A DNA stretch of 64,000 nt from Archegozetes longisetosus (Eukaryota > Arthropoda > Arachnida > Sarcoptiformes > Trhypochthoniidae). Below, in pieces: positions 23,635-39,580 of the stretch (the first letter of the stretch is position 1; the number at the start of each line of letters is the position of its first letter). A program made the position numbers and the translations under genes. The notes under the pieces were generated by a model. It was not told the origin of the DNA. It saw nothing but the letters and a program-made list of their open reading frames with translations, and searched no databases. The DNA lies in assembly GCA_018873245.2 (NCBI GenBank), contig JAEMBT020000008.1:11947172-12011171 (forward strand), written 5' to 3'.

Positions 23635-24384
23635 ATGGGAATACAAGTCAATCGCTTTGTTGGTAAAAATAAAATCAGTGATGAGTTCATATGTGGCATT
23701 TGCCGCGACATTATTGATGTTCCTAAACAAATCAATTGCAATTGTGAGCGTATATTCTGCCATAGTTGTATTGTATTAAAAATCCGAAACCAACAAACAC
23801 TCAAATGTCCATTCGATAGAATCATTGTTAACAAGCCCTACTGTATTAATCCATCGCGTTATTGGGTTGATAACTACAATAAAATAAAAGTCAAATGTAT
23901 TTTCAGTAACGTTGGATGTAAAGTTCAAGCCAGAGTAGCAGATATTGGTATTCATGAGATGAGTTGTGAACACAATGCTGAAGCTTTAGTCTTATGCAAA
24001 GAAGGCTGTGCCGCTGAATTATCACGAAAAGAGCTTAAAACTCATAACTGCTTGGCTCACTTGAGAAAATTAATCGAAAAATTAGCTCACTCCAAACCCA
24101 AAATGGAAGCCCCTCAATATTGTGCCTCAATTCACGATGAAATCGATTCTATTAAGCTTCAATTAAAAGCTTTGGAAAAGAAATTAAATGAAAGTATTGG
24201 TCTATTGAATGGTAGTCAAAGTTACGACAGACTTAATGGTTGCAGTAATAAATCATTTGATAAAAATAAGTCTTCATTGTATTCGGACGTAAATATTTAC
24301 GAAAGTATAGCTCCGCGTACAGCAAACTTTCGCACTATTGACTCAAAAGCTAATCTTGATTTCAATTTATTAGACCTTAATTAA
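23635..24384 (+). CDS. NRDP1/RNF41-like RING and TRAF-type zinc finger protein
   Basis: 249-aa probable E3 ubiquitin ligase related to NRDP1 (RNF41). Intronless, ATG at 23635. The N-terminus (MGIQVNRFVG) matches the conserved MGYDVxRF start of that family. RING at residues 20-61: C20, C23, C35, C37, C42, C45, C58 and D61, with the final CPFD as in NRDP1's CPVD. The canonical RING His after the third Cys is not in place (CNCERIFC), so the zinc-ligand set is unusual. A TRAF-type zinc finger follows (about 89-137: CIFSNVGC, HEMSCEHN, CKEGC, HNCLAHL), then a coiled-coil (about 140-190). The C-terminal substrate-binding domain of NRDP1 is absent: the last 60 residues are Ser/Asn-rich. NRDP1 family members ubiquitinate receptor kinases and other targets; the substrate here is unknown. 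Truncated NRDP1-like proteins are common in arthropods, notably mites. Confidence 0.85.
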   Translation: MGIQVNRFVGKNKISDEFICGICRDIIDVPKQINCNCERIFCHSCIVLKIRNQQTLKCPFDRIIVNKPYCINPSRYWVDNYNKIKVKCIFSNVGCKVQARVADIGIHEMSCEHNAEALVLCKEGCAAELSRKELKTHNCLAHLRKLIEKLAHSKPKMEAPQYCASIHDEIDSIKLQLKALEKKLNESIGLLNGSQSYDRLNGCSNKSFDKNKSSLYSDVNIYESIAPRTANFRTIDSKANLDFNLLDLN

Positions 24385-24734
24385 TTTAGCATCAAACCCG
24401 ACAACTCATTTATGAATTTACTTGAAAATACAGTTTATACTGAGAAAGTTAAGATTTTTGTTTCTTGATCAATGCTCTATTGAAGTAATATTTCACTAAT
24501 AAAATAATCAGTTTTACTAACTAATAGACTAAATTTATTAATTCAAATATGCTACTCCTAATTTGCAACTCCTTCTTATCACGCTTATCTCAAATTTTAT
24601 TTAAACTGATTTCTATATCTAAACATTTTATCGTAAATATGATTATAATTATTAAATGACTAAATTGCCATAAAGTCGTTGAGGCTTGACATCATAGTCA
24701 ATCCTATTTAGTGTATCAAATAATTCGTCATTCA

Positions 24735-25303
24735 TTGAGGTTAAGAAAATATTTCTTTGATATTAAAGAATGATAAATTAAAGGCTCCCCTATTGTATTG
24801 TATAACAGACTTTGATGACAACAAAGATCCATCGATTCCGCCAGCTTTCCATTTGTTACCTTTGATTTGATTATACTTTATGGTATTATTGCTTTGTTTT
24901 TCTAAAGTAAACGTGCACTAAAAACGTAGATCTTTAGCCTTTAATATGTTGTATATACTAGTTGTTGTTGATGGATATGGACCTCCAAGTCCTACAGTTC
25001 TAGTGTGATTCGGTTCATAGTTAGCCTGTTGAATAATCGCTATTATCGAAAACTATTACATATGAAATTAGAGACCAACAAAAGTTTATTTTATGGTTAA
25101 GGTATAAATTGAATGTGGCAGGTAGCTTCAAACTTTTATAGTATCAAGTCTGAAGTAAAAGCAATTATTAATTGTTGCAAAATCTGCGCTGTTGTTAATC
25201 CACTGAGATTTATTAACGTTAACTTTCAAGATCGATAGATTGAGTTCATAAAAAGCTCTTAAATTATCTAACTGTGGATCAAGTATTGAGTTCGAACAAA
25301 ACA
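24735..25303 (-). pseudogene. Possible gene or pseudogene, unidentified
   Basis: Minus strand. A stretch after a good acceptor (TTATAG at about 25304) reads CSNSILDPQLDNLRAFYELN and is open for about 57 codons. After a second acceptor-like CAACAG near 25,030, another open stretch reads NYEPNHTRTVGLGGPYPSTT, and later WKAGGIDGSLLSSKSVIQYN, with a single TAG inside, to a stop near 24,750. The length of open frame exceeds what AT-rich noncoding DNA usually shows. No family recognised. Confidence 0.35.
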
Positions 25304-26356
25304 CCTATAATAAAAATATTTTGATTACATTTGAATTTTATCTTTCTTTTTATTAAATCAATATTCATTTTCATTTATATAACTTAAAGAATTTCAGTTT
25401 GCATTGCAAGAGTGCCAATCAAATTCAAGTTCATAAAAAAGAAAAAATTGATTTATTACATACCGACCTGTCTGAAGGAAATAATAGCAATTATTACATA
25501 GGAAGGAACGCATTTCAACGTTCACATGAAACAAGTGATCAAAACAGGACTTTCAATTATTCTTTTATTCAAGTTCACAAGTTTGATAAACATGTTTCGC
25601 ATTTGTTGTTATGGCAAATAATAAAATATATTCTACTTCGTCCTGTTTAAAGTCCGTTATATCCTATAGTATTGACGTACTTCTCGTGCTTTGATAAAAA
25701 TATTCTATTGAACAAATTTTTGTAGAACTGTTACATTTTAATTATAGTACAAGAGTTGACGCAAGAGAGGCGGTCATAAAGATTTCCATAATTGCGATGC
25801 TTAATGTTCCTTTGAGAATCTTTACTTCGATTTTTACGCATTCTTTTGACATTTTATAACTTTTTAAGCTTATAAAGATTCTTATCTAGTGAGGTGAAAT
25901 TGGACATTCTACAATCTATAACGAACTTGAAAAATCTACAAAGTTTTGGCTAGTATTGGCTATCAAATCGAGAATGTGTTGAAGCATACAAACTAAATAA
26001 TTGATACACTTTAGGCATAATTGCAACTCCTATTTATTGGCAATGGTTCAATACAATGCAATGACTTATAAATTAAGCTCAAATATCAATATAATCTACA
26101 TTCGGGTGCACACAATTTTTAAAGGACTTTTTCTTAAAAAATAAATTTACCAAAAAGTAAAGTAAGAAAATTCAAAAAATTAATGCACAATCAAAAATTG
26201 CAAAGTATTTCAACAGAAGAAATCTGATCGACAGACCAGCAAACATTTTAAGTATTCAATTAAATGGAATGACTATTCATTAATTCAATTTGTTCAAAAA
26301 ATTGTATTCGTTTTGCGCACAGTGTTTCACATAGGACTAAAATTAAATTTATTTGT
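25304..26356. other. Intergenic sequence
   Basis: Contains an open frame at 25399-25650 (+) without a recognisable motif, otherwise AT-rich noncoding DNA and the 3' flank of the kinase gene. Confidence 0.4.
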
Positions 26357-30747
<4,391 letters not shown>

Positions 30748-31980
30748 TCATTATAATAAAATTGTATCAAAATATATATGAGTCACAACAATATTACTCA
30801 CTATGAAGTCCTTCAATAATGACATAATCGAGATATAAGTTAAGAGAAATCACTTTTATTCAAGAGAGTGTTATCGAGTGGCAAATCACTTATGAATGAA
30901 GAGTGAAATAAATAACGAAAAACTGAACTCACAACACAAAAATCAGGTCACTGAAGAACTTACAACTAGTTTGATAGCCAGGCATAAAATAAGCCATTTT
31001 TGCAAAGCGAATGCCTTTTTCTAAATATGTTGTTTTATGGCTAACTTGAACACTTTCTCATCTCCAACTAGTAATACCAATAATAAACAAAAGAAAATAA
31101 AGTTGTTTTACTAGTTTTCAACCATAACTAGAACTCTCTCTACTTCTGTGCTGTTTGCTATTGCCTACTAATACACTCCTCATTCATACGAACGAAAATC
31201 TATTCATGTTTTCATTTCGTCGCTTTTACAACAACCTGCAGAATCACTTGAAAGACTTGCGCATTCAATAACATCGTATATGATTGAATTTGTTGAAAGT
31301 TTAAAAAAAACTTAAACTACTGATTTTAGTTCACACGACAATAGCTTCTGTAACATAGTTTACATATGACTTTTTGGGCAAATTCCTATTCAAAGCTATT
31401 ATTAAACAGTACTATACTTATTTATTTGTACAATAATATGTCTTTACTCGTAATTTAATTTCATTTAGGCTTCAAATACCCTTATTTGTGGATAACCTTA
31501 ATATCAATAACAAAAACTTTTTGAAATTTTTTTCGTTCAATAGCATTTTATAACTAATGTATGTGTATTTAAGTAGAAATAAATTCTCTGAAAGTAGCTT
31601 TAATTTGACTCAAATCATACTTATTTGACAGTTTACTCAATCCTAAATATAATCATTAGTCGATTAAATTGAAAGAGAATTAAGTTTTGACTGATTATTG
31701 CTGACACTGCTCTCAGGGATAATGGATTTACAAGAGAATACTCAACTTATTTATGACTGCAATTTCTTGTTTCACGAGTGATTGACTAAAGCAAACCTCT
31801 TTATAATGAAATGTAATAGTTGTAAAGAAAGACTAAAGTAATTATAGTATAATAAGTTTCAACTAAATCTTGTTATGTAGCTGTTTTGAAACTGACATTT
31901 ATTGCGTCAATATCTTTTGTATGTGCTTACATTAAATTAATTTATAGTTTGATTCTATTGAAAGTTAAACTTAAACAGCA
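30748..31980. other. Upstream region of the kinase gene
   Basis: No PH-domain exon recognised on the minus strand here, and no other gene. AT-rich with a few CT-rich tracts. Confidence 0.45.
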
Positions 31981-32235
31981 GTAAGATTTTCAGAACGGCT
32001 TCTCATAAATTTTGATTCATTAATGAAACTGTCATCTAAATGGTAATAACAGGATTGAAAAGATTAAAGTTTAGATTAATTTGAGTACAACAGATTGAGG
32101 TTATTGTTTTGTGTAAATTGGATTTTCTCATGAATTTATAAGTTCGATGATCACAGTCTGGAACTAATGGAGGAAAATATTTAACTTTAAGGACTTTTCC
32201 AACTTTGATTTGAAAACAACTTTCTATTGTAGGCA

Positions 32236-32632
32236 GGCTTACCACCTTTTACCTGAGCCAAAACCGGACTTAAAACCTATAAGGGTCCCCTTTGATGTTT
32301 TCAAAAAATTTTTAATTCAATTACTAGGTACAATACAATTATTTACTCAATTTAAAAGTGTATTTAGTGTTAGATTTTGTGGTTTTTAGTATTTTATCAT
32401 TATTTTTCACAAAATCATGAAATTGAGAACATTTTAAATCTAAGTTAACTTTTATACAAATTTCTGCCTTAAGATTTTGTGTCAATGATTTATTCCTACC
32501 TTTTGAACAAAATTTATTTATAATACTGAACATGTATTCAATATAATACGGCTTTGATTAATCATTTGGGAAAAAACCTGAATTGCATAGTCCGGTCAAC
32601 CGGACAGCGCACCTCAAAATCGGACAGGTGGG
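32236..32632. mobile_element. Insertion in duplicated segment, probable DNA element
   Basis: Absent from copy B, where CTTTCTATCGGAAGGTTATC runs straight through. Ends carry TACCACCTTTTACCTGAG at the left and, at the right, CAAAATCGGACAGGTGGG, plus the hairpin GTCCGGTCAACCGGAC. Internal words match the left part of the element at 16709-17351. Exact ends and target duplication uncertain. Confidence 0.6.
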
Positions 32633-32920
32633 ATACCGTTGAAACTTGATTCAGAAGTGAACTAATTTGAAAACAATAGGAAAATTTTTCAAAAAATAGA
32701 AAACTAATTATCTTAAGGTTATTGAATTTGAAATGTTAATCAATAGCCTAAGAAATTAAGTTGCATAAGAACCCATTATTTCGACATATTATCGAAAAAG
32801 TGATTAATATAAATATGAATACGGATAATTTTTCTACGGAATACTATATTTGCAAAATTTTTCTTCAAATAAATCATGACTACAGTATGGTTACTGATAT
32901 AAAATACTTTTAGTTACAAC

Positions 32921-33539
32921 CACAGCCGTAGCCAGCGGCGGGGGGGCTAGGGGGGCTATAGCCCCCCAAAGGTTTTTCAAAGTTTAAGTTAAATCAAAGG
33001 TTTGATAATAAATTAACAGATATTTTAATGGGAGTTAGCGCTTGCTATCCAATATCCAAGTATTTCATGAAATTTGAAATTATGAAGCCTTTTGCTACTC
33101 ATTATTGTTTGAATCTAGAAAATTTAAAGTCAAATTCTGAAACTCCAAAATTATTATTCTATGAATGCGAAGATACTTTTAATGTCTATGAAAAATTAAC
33201 TGATTATTCAAACTCTATGCCAGATTTATTAAAGTATTTTAAGATATCATTAACTATAGGATGTGTTAATGTTTCGTGTGAAAAGAGTTTTCAACATTAA
33301 GAAGAATTAAAACTTATTTGAGAACTTCGATGTCTAATGACAGATTAAACGGTTTGGCTCTTATTTCGATTGAAAGAGAAATTGCATTATCTATTAATCT
33401 AGATAATTTTGCCATTGGATTTGGTAAAAATCATTGTAACAGAAAAATTGTATTGTATTAAATTTTGATTAGATAAAGCTTAACTGAGAATTTTCAGACA
33501 TTTAGGCCCCCCAGACCAAAAAAGCTGGCTACGGCAGTG
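32921..33539 (+). mobile_element. hAT element, internally deleted, 8-bp TSD
   Basis: 619 bp. The left end CACAGCCGTAGCCAGC and the complement of the right end, CACTGCCGTAGCCAGC, differ at one base. Exact 8-bp duplications GTTACAAC flank it (32913-32920 and 33540-33547). The paralogous segment at about 47,680 lacks the element. A GC-rich stretch of G and C runs lies just inside the left end (GGGGGGGCTAGGGGGGCT). The interior encodes the hAT C-terminal dimerisation region: 33028-33297 ends ISLTIGCVNVSCEKSFQH, and codons after a frameshift continue RRIKTYLRTSMSNDRLNGLA to about 33450. The catalytic core is missing, so it cannot move on its own. Confidence 0.95.
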
Positions 33540-33899
33540 GTTACAACGAATTATGGGTCAATTTTAAGGTAATCTTCGTTGAAACCAAATTATTATTCGA
33601 TACACGAATACAATTGAATCGATGCTAATTCATGTTTTTAATAAATCATTATATCTTTACCAACGATACTATATTTTACTATGTGTAGAAAGTCATTATA
33701 AAGAAAATTATTATAATTTGTTTGATTGGCAATCAATGAAGTATAGCAATTGTTTTTTTAATTAGTAACAAACGATTGTGTTTCTCATAATTATATTGTT
33801 AATGATGAATAAACAAAACCGAACATCTGTTCAATTAAACAAATTGTTTTCTTTTATTGATTTACGTTTTATTCAGAATGATTAATAAGTTTCCAAAGA

Positions 33900-34217
33900 A
33901 CTATGACCAAAACCCATAGCGATCCTTTCTTGAATGAACCAAGACAAATTTGGTATCAAACTAAAGGTAACGAAGAGTAGAATCGAGATTTGAATAAATT
34001 TTTGAAATCCAAGATGGCTGACATGAGTTATGGCCTTCGGAACATTATTATGAAAAAACTATTTTTTGTTTTTTAAAGCATAAAACTCATTTAAGCATAC
34101 TTTATTCTATCGTTTAAATCTCCTTAAAATAAAACCTAATCGAATCTGAAATAGGCAGGGCATATAAAAAAATCATTTTTTTCATTCATGTCTAAATACT
34201 ACAGGAGAATTACATAG
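33900..34217. other. Intergenic sequence
   Basis: No gene; the left flank of the receptor array. The 40 bp before 34218 act as relic intron sequence for IR-3. Confidence 0.4.
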
Positions 34218-34390
34218 AAAGCAGATGTGACTTTCAGTTCCTTTCGTGTAAAAGAAGAATCTTTTGAAGCAGATATTGTTGACTACTCGATACCTTATAA
34301 TGTCGAAAGACCGATTATTTTAACTCATGTAACAAATGAAATGAAGTCCGGTCTCTTTTCTCATTTCACTGCATTTGACGTAAATTTGAC
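34218..34390 (+). pseudogene. IR-3: orphan fragment of receptor exon 2
   Basis: After an acceptor (ACATAG) it reads ADVTFSSFRVKEESFEADIV and DYSIPYNVERPIILTHVTNE, ending DVNLTSN and a stop. It matches the first half of exon 2 and breaks off just before M1. It then runs directly into sequence that elsewhere lies upstream of IR-5 (about 40,800 on). A deletion has therefore joined the inside of one unit to the 5' flank of the next. Confidence 0.88.
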
Positions 34391-36305
34391 CTCTAATTAA
34401 GATCAAAACATGATTCACATGATTTAACAACTTATGACTATGACTAATTAACAAAATATGACTAATTAAATGATTAAATATATTATAAGTAGGTTATAAA
34501 ATATTAAATACGTATTCACTTTAATTGAAGGCTATAATGGTTTCCTCAATTGATTGATTCTTAAATATATTATACGATTACGCTATTTGAAAGTCAACAA
34601 TAATTAATCAAAAAACATAAGCATTACCAGACATACAACTGAACATCCCTTCACTTAAATTCAAATATCTTATGATTTTGATCGCGAAGAGTTTTAACTA
34701 TAAGATAAGAAACGTAAATCATTCTACTTGTGAATAAATATTAAACTGTAGTCAAACTAAAGATTAGACAAGGTTTTAATAATAAAATTAATTATAAATT
34801 TTTAAGAATTGAGATTCCATTTCAATTTGAAGTTGTTTCAATTGATTTTTATATTCAAAATCTTAAATGTATTCCTCTCCAGGAAAAAACATAATAAAAA
34901 ACTTATATCGTATTCTATGCAGGTTGATAAGACGTTCCGCATTGTGTAGGACGGTCCCTCATTGAATGACTTTGCCCTATAGCATGCAAAACCTCGATGT
35001 GCGACACATTTATCTCCCATTCCACGGACGTTTTAAACTTCTAACAAATATCATAGTAATTTTCCAAACGAGAAAAGTATTTTGGGATATTTCTAGGAAC
35101 CAATTATTTCACACATAAATTATACACCATATTATATACCCGGGGTAGGAGGTTTCATTAATCTTATTGAGAAGATGGCTACTTTTGTTCACCTGTAGAC
35201 TTTTATACTTCATGATTATATAACAAAAATAACTAAATACTGCTAGATCTAGTAAAAAGTGCATAATTTTGCAATTTTTACGAAAATTAAATTTATTAAT
35301 AAACTCATGCTTTATTGGCATTGAAATATCTTTTAAATCAAAGATGGGATCCTTTGAAAAGTTTTGTTCCTCATTATACCGAACTCGATCTAGTCACCTT
35401 GATTCTATGTATTGATGTGATTGATAATTACCCGGCCTTGCTCACTTCTGATTTAAAGTTTTTTTACATTAATTACTTAAAATATAACTTAATTAAAGTT
35501 TAAATACAAAATTTTAGTCTCATAGCATTAATTTTTAGGAAATTAACATTTTAATTTCTAAAATGAGTGAATCTAAAATAGAATTTAAAAATCGTGATTA
35601 TCTGACAATTATTGTCTATTGAGTATCCCAATTGAGGACTGGCGGCGCTCTTATGAGAAATGGTAGGACCGATTGAAAAGGTGTATAGGTGCGCCGCCAG
35701 TCCTCAATTAGGATGCTCAATAGACAATAATTGTCCGATAATCACAATTTTCAAATCCTATTTTAAATTCACTCATTTTAAAAATTAAAATGTTAATTTC
35801 TTAAAAAATAGTGCTATGAGACAAAAATTTTGCATTTAAATTTTAATTAAGTTATATTTTAAGTAATTAATGTAAAAAAACTTTAAATCAGAAGTGAGCA
35901 AGGCCGAGTAATTATCAATCATACCAATAGTAACCAAAATAAATAACGAATTAAACTTAGAGAAATCTAGATATATATCCGAGTGAAGTCGGCATATCAA
36001 CCATCTCTTTCTTATCACGAATTATAAAGTCTAAAAGTGTAATGAATTAAATATTAATCAAAAAAAAATCCATTAATGTTTCTTAGCAACTGATACTTGT
36101 ATTATCAACGTTTAATTTATTGTTCAGAAGCCGTGTATATAGAGTATTAGGTAACATAAAAATTTGCTTAATAATGTTTACCAATCGAATATTTTGCTGT
36201 AGTTTTCTTAGAATTCTGGAAAATGCATTGTTCTCCACTATATCATCGAACAAACAATGAGATTATAACGAGTTATTTATTTACAATGCGAAAAATTTGA
36301 GTACA
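34391..36305. other. 5' flank of IR-4, with a ~1-kb insertion
   Basis: 34440-34920 and 35955-36305 align with the continuous upstream region of IR-5 (about 40800-41985), including TTTAATAATAAAATTAATTA and ATTCTATG. The sequence between about 34922 and 35950 is absent there; it includes a foldback element at its right side. Just before the ATG of IR-4 is a conserved stretch whose frame is open to codons for LFIYNAKNLSTMYSH. Confidence 0.65.
35409..35930. mobile_element. Foldback element, ~230-bp arms
   Basis: GATTGATAATTACCCGGCCT at the left is the complement of AGGCCGAGTAATTATCAATC at the right, with one mismatch. The arms run inward to GGACTGGCGGCGC and GCGCCGCCAGTCC around a short GC-richer centre (35640-35700). 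No coding capacity; the open frames on both strands here mirror each other. Confidence 0.88.
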
Positions 36306-38055
36306 ATGTATTCACATTTAAAGATAGTAATTGATCCACACATTCCTTGGATTATTGTCAATCAAACTATTGGTAAACAGTATTGCAGAGGAATTCAATG
36401 TGAACTTCTTAAATATGTCTCAAAATCGTTGAACTTCACTTATGAGTTCATAAAAGAAAAAAATGGAATGGGATATCAGTTGAAAAACAAAACGTGGACA
36501 GGATTAGTCTGCAGAATTTACCAGAATGTAAGCCAAATTAAATGAATACTACAACTGACTATATTGAAAATAATAGCGAGATGCAAGATTCATAAGTTTA
36601 TTGGTTAATAAATAGTAGCGTTAAATGTAAATAGAAGTGATTCTACATAAGATAACTTCAAATTGATAGAAATTGGATACTTTTCTACATTCGATAAAAT
36701 TGTTGAGATCATTTTAAACAACTTTATAAAAATTCTTTCAGAAATTTTTCATTTAATATTGCTGTATAGGAAGCAGATGTGACTTTCAGTCCCTTTGGTA
36801 TAAGAGAAGGACCTTTTGTGGCTAATATTGTTGACTATTCGGTTCCTTATAATATCGAAAAAGCTATTATTTTAACTCATGTAACAAATGAAATGAAATC
36901 CAATCTCTTTTCTTATTTCACTGCATTTGATGTAAATGTTTGGTTCGCTATAATAATTTCTGTTATAACAATGGTTTTGATCGTTTCATTATTTCATAAA
37001 ATCATTTTGGTTAAAAAAAACAAACTTCGTGTGAATTCATACCTGAGTTGTTGTTTAGATTTTATGCGAGCTGTCTTCAAAAAGGTATGAAATTAGTATA
37101 TTTAAGCAAATTGTTCTTTAATAAAATTTTTATAGATATGTTATTAAGAAAAAACTTTGTGGTCAGCTATCAGACAATAATATTGGTTGATTGGTATATG
37201 TTTTGTATCCATTTTGTTCACAAGTGAATTAACTGTTAAATTAGGTCTCAAAGCACCCGTCAAACAAATCGATACAATTGAAGAATTGGTGAACTCGAAC
37301 TTGAAATTAGTTTTAACTAAAGCATTTCCGGCACATCAGACTATAGAAGCAAAAAATCAACAATTATTTAATAAGATTTATGATAAGGCACTGAATGATA
37401 AAACTATAATATTTTTATATGAATTCTTTGAAGAAAAATGGATTGAAGGAGTAGCGGATCAAAAACATGCCTTGTTCTTATTTGAAGTTCCCATCAGAGT
37501 AATTATAAGTAAAGCATCGAAAAAATTGAAACAAAAATGTAGATTCAGATATTTATCCGAAGATTATGGAGTGTTCTACGCTCTGACTATTGCTTCGAGT
37601 ATGAGACTGAATAAAAAATTTAGAAATGAACTCAATTTAAGGTTACAAATACTTATAGAATCAATAAAAATTTCTATTTTGAATTAAGTTATGATACTTT
37701 TCCTCTTTTTAGAGTTTCTCATTATATGACAACTGGTATTATTGAACATCAATTAAAAGTAGTGACTCGAGAAAGTGAAAAATGTTTTGTTAGTGATATT
37801 TCTACAGTCAGTAATGAATTTCGTGAATTAAATTTTGATGACTATATTGGAGTGATCGCAATCTTTACAAGTGGTTGTGTCTTAAGTTTTGTTTCTTTTA
37901 TTATCGAATCAAGTTTTCTGAAATACAAATCATTTAAGTTTTATATAAAAATGTTAAGTTTTTCATTAATTTGTCAAAAATTAAGCCACCAAAACAAACA
38001 GATTAGCCATCAAATTCGCTTAAGACAGAGTCTATATATTTCTAACAATCCCTGA
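36306..38055 (+). pseudogene. IR-4: receptor pseudogene
   Basis: Full four-exon layout: 36306-36527 (222 nt), 36770-37084 (315 nt), 37136-37641 (506 nt), 37713 on. Exon 2 has two extra A residues in an A-run near 37013-37020 (+2 frameshift). Exon 3 has an 11-bp deletion in the M3 region near 37170. In the shifted frame the exon 2/3 junction leads straight to TAA (ICY then stop), so no full protein can be made. Together the two indels are in frame, which suggests old drift. The C-terminus (after FIIES) is also replaced by non-homologous codons. Exons 3 and 4 and their intron are almost identical to IR-5. Confidence 0.9.
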
Positions 38056-38459
38056 AAATTTAGATTTTCTGGATATCTCAAAATGTTATCTGAAAACAAG
38101 CATTCGAGCGATCAAATTTTTAGGCGAAAAGAATGAAAATCGTTAATCAATTTTATATAAGGTAAGTATAAAATGGTCTATACATTGATATTAAAATCTG
38201 TTTTCCAGTTATGTATTAGTTTGATCTTGGTGTATATTTTACAAATATTAGAAAGTTGTGAACTTTAATGTATTAGTTCAAAGCGTATGAATTAGAGTTT
38301 AATAACAAAATAGAAACATTTATCTACAACATTAGTTTATAACTAACTAGTTATTATAAAATGAAGTATTATTCGAATGAAGAAGAAATTAATTTTGTTA
38401 ACCAGAATAATTAATCTATTAATAATTATGATTGTATTAAAGTGTTTAAAGAGATTTTT
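38056..38459. other. 3' flank of IR-4
   Basis: Shares GTATAAAATGGTCTATACAT with the 3' flanks of IR-8 and, interrupted by an element, IR-7. Homology to those flanks then breaks near 38,190 and resumes near 39,750, so about 1.5 kb has been inserted. Confidence 0.6.
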
Positions 38460-39580
38460 CAAATAAATACTATAAACGGCCTCCTTCTGTAAATGCCACT
38501 TAGCCAATTATTGCAAAATTTAATAAAAATGGATCTTTTGGAAACTTATTTAAAGGTAGCAATAAAAATGTAGTTTCAGAAACTAATTCTGAGCAAGTTA
38601 AAGATTGTATTGCTAAAACAATGGCGAAAAAGTATCGCAATTATAATCAATTGTTTAACGACAGAAATTTTTAAAATCTTATGTGCTTCTGTGTATCTTA
38701 TACTTTAGAAAAAAATTAAGAGTGTGCTCTTATAAGGTTCAGATTGAACAGAGATTATCAGAGAATGCCATAAAAAATTACGCAATATTTTCTGAGCAGA
38801 TGTTGAAAATTTTAAAGAGTGATCAATCTCTTTCCGTAAAGAAACGAAAGTGTAACCCCTACCTCAAAAGTTTAAATACTCATTATAGGATGAGATTTAT
38901 CTCATATCATTTGAATATATAAAGTTAAGCCTTTTTATGCTATTAGAAGGAGTAAAACATATTTCTTTCTAGAAAGAAATTGACCACCCGTTAAGAGTGA
39001 TTGGAATCCATTATATAATATATGGTCTAGTGACGAATCATATTTTCGTTTAAATGGATATGTGAATAAGCAAAACGCAGGAGTTTGGGGAGCAGAATCA
39101 CCAGATTTAGTTATTGAAAAAAGCAGCGCATTCAATTCGAGTAACAGTTTGGTGCACCATATCAGCGCAGGTTTTGATAAGGTCATATTATTTTAAAGGA
39201 GGCGGAAAACATGTTTATATGGACAGCAGTCGTTACCAAAATATAGTATATAACTACTTTGCCCCTACTCTTGAAGAAACTGGTGGCTCAAATCTTGATA
39301 TTAAGTTTTTATGCAAGATGCAGCTTCTCTCCATACCTCTAAATCAAGTTTGGTCCTGTCATGTTCAAATTTTTGTGTCAATATTTTAAGCCACGAAACA
39401 TAAAATATCTGGCCCTCGCATTCTTCTGATATTAATCCATGTGATTACTATCTATGGGGCAAATTAAAAGAAATTGTTCATAAAACTAATCGTAAAGACA
39501 GGAATGGCCCAAAACAAAAAATTATTGAAGAGTGTAATAAAATATCTGTTGAAAAATGTAAAAGAGTAATAGGTAATTAA
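38460..39580 (+). pseudogene. Degraded Tc1/mariner-superfamily transposase
   Basis: Recognisable in changing frames: a helix-turn-helix region (NKNGSFGNLFKG near 38,530), YKVQIEQRLSENAIKNYAIF (about 38730-38790), the first catalytic Asp in WSSDESYFRLNGYVNKQN (about 39030-39080), HSIRVTVWCTISAQVLI (39130-39180), a second Asp region (MQDAASLHTS, about 39313), and HSSDINPCDYYLWGKLKE (about 39425-39480) with the third acidic residue. At least four frameshifts and several stops. The order and motifs are of the mariner-type DDD transposases. Insertion limits from comparison with related flanks are about 38,190 and 39,750; I could not see clear inverted ends. Confidence 0.85.

Larger units (their letters stand above)
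31981..33899 (+). repeat. Duplicated segment, copy A (partner at 47.1-48.1 kb)
   Basis: Aligns directly with about 47141-48055 at roughly 85-90% identity (for example TATAAGTTCGATGATCACAG and AATATGAATRCAGATAATTT-type stretches). It is longer by about 1 kb because of two insertions, 32236-32632 and 32921-33539. Noncoding. It lies upstream of IR-3; the partner lies between IR-5 and IR-6, so both may be part of older duplicated blocks. Confidence 0.88.

Noticed and set aside
35315-36018. Two open frames of near-identical sequence on opposite strands
   Set aside because: They are mirror images produced by the palindromic element at 35409-35930.
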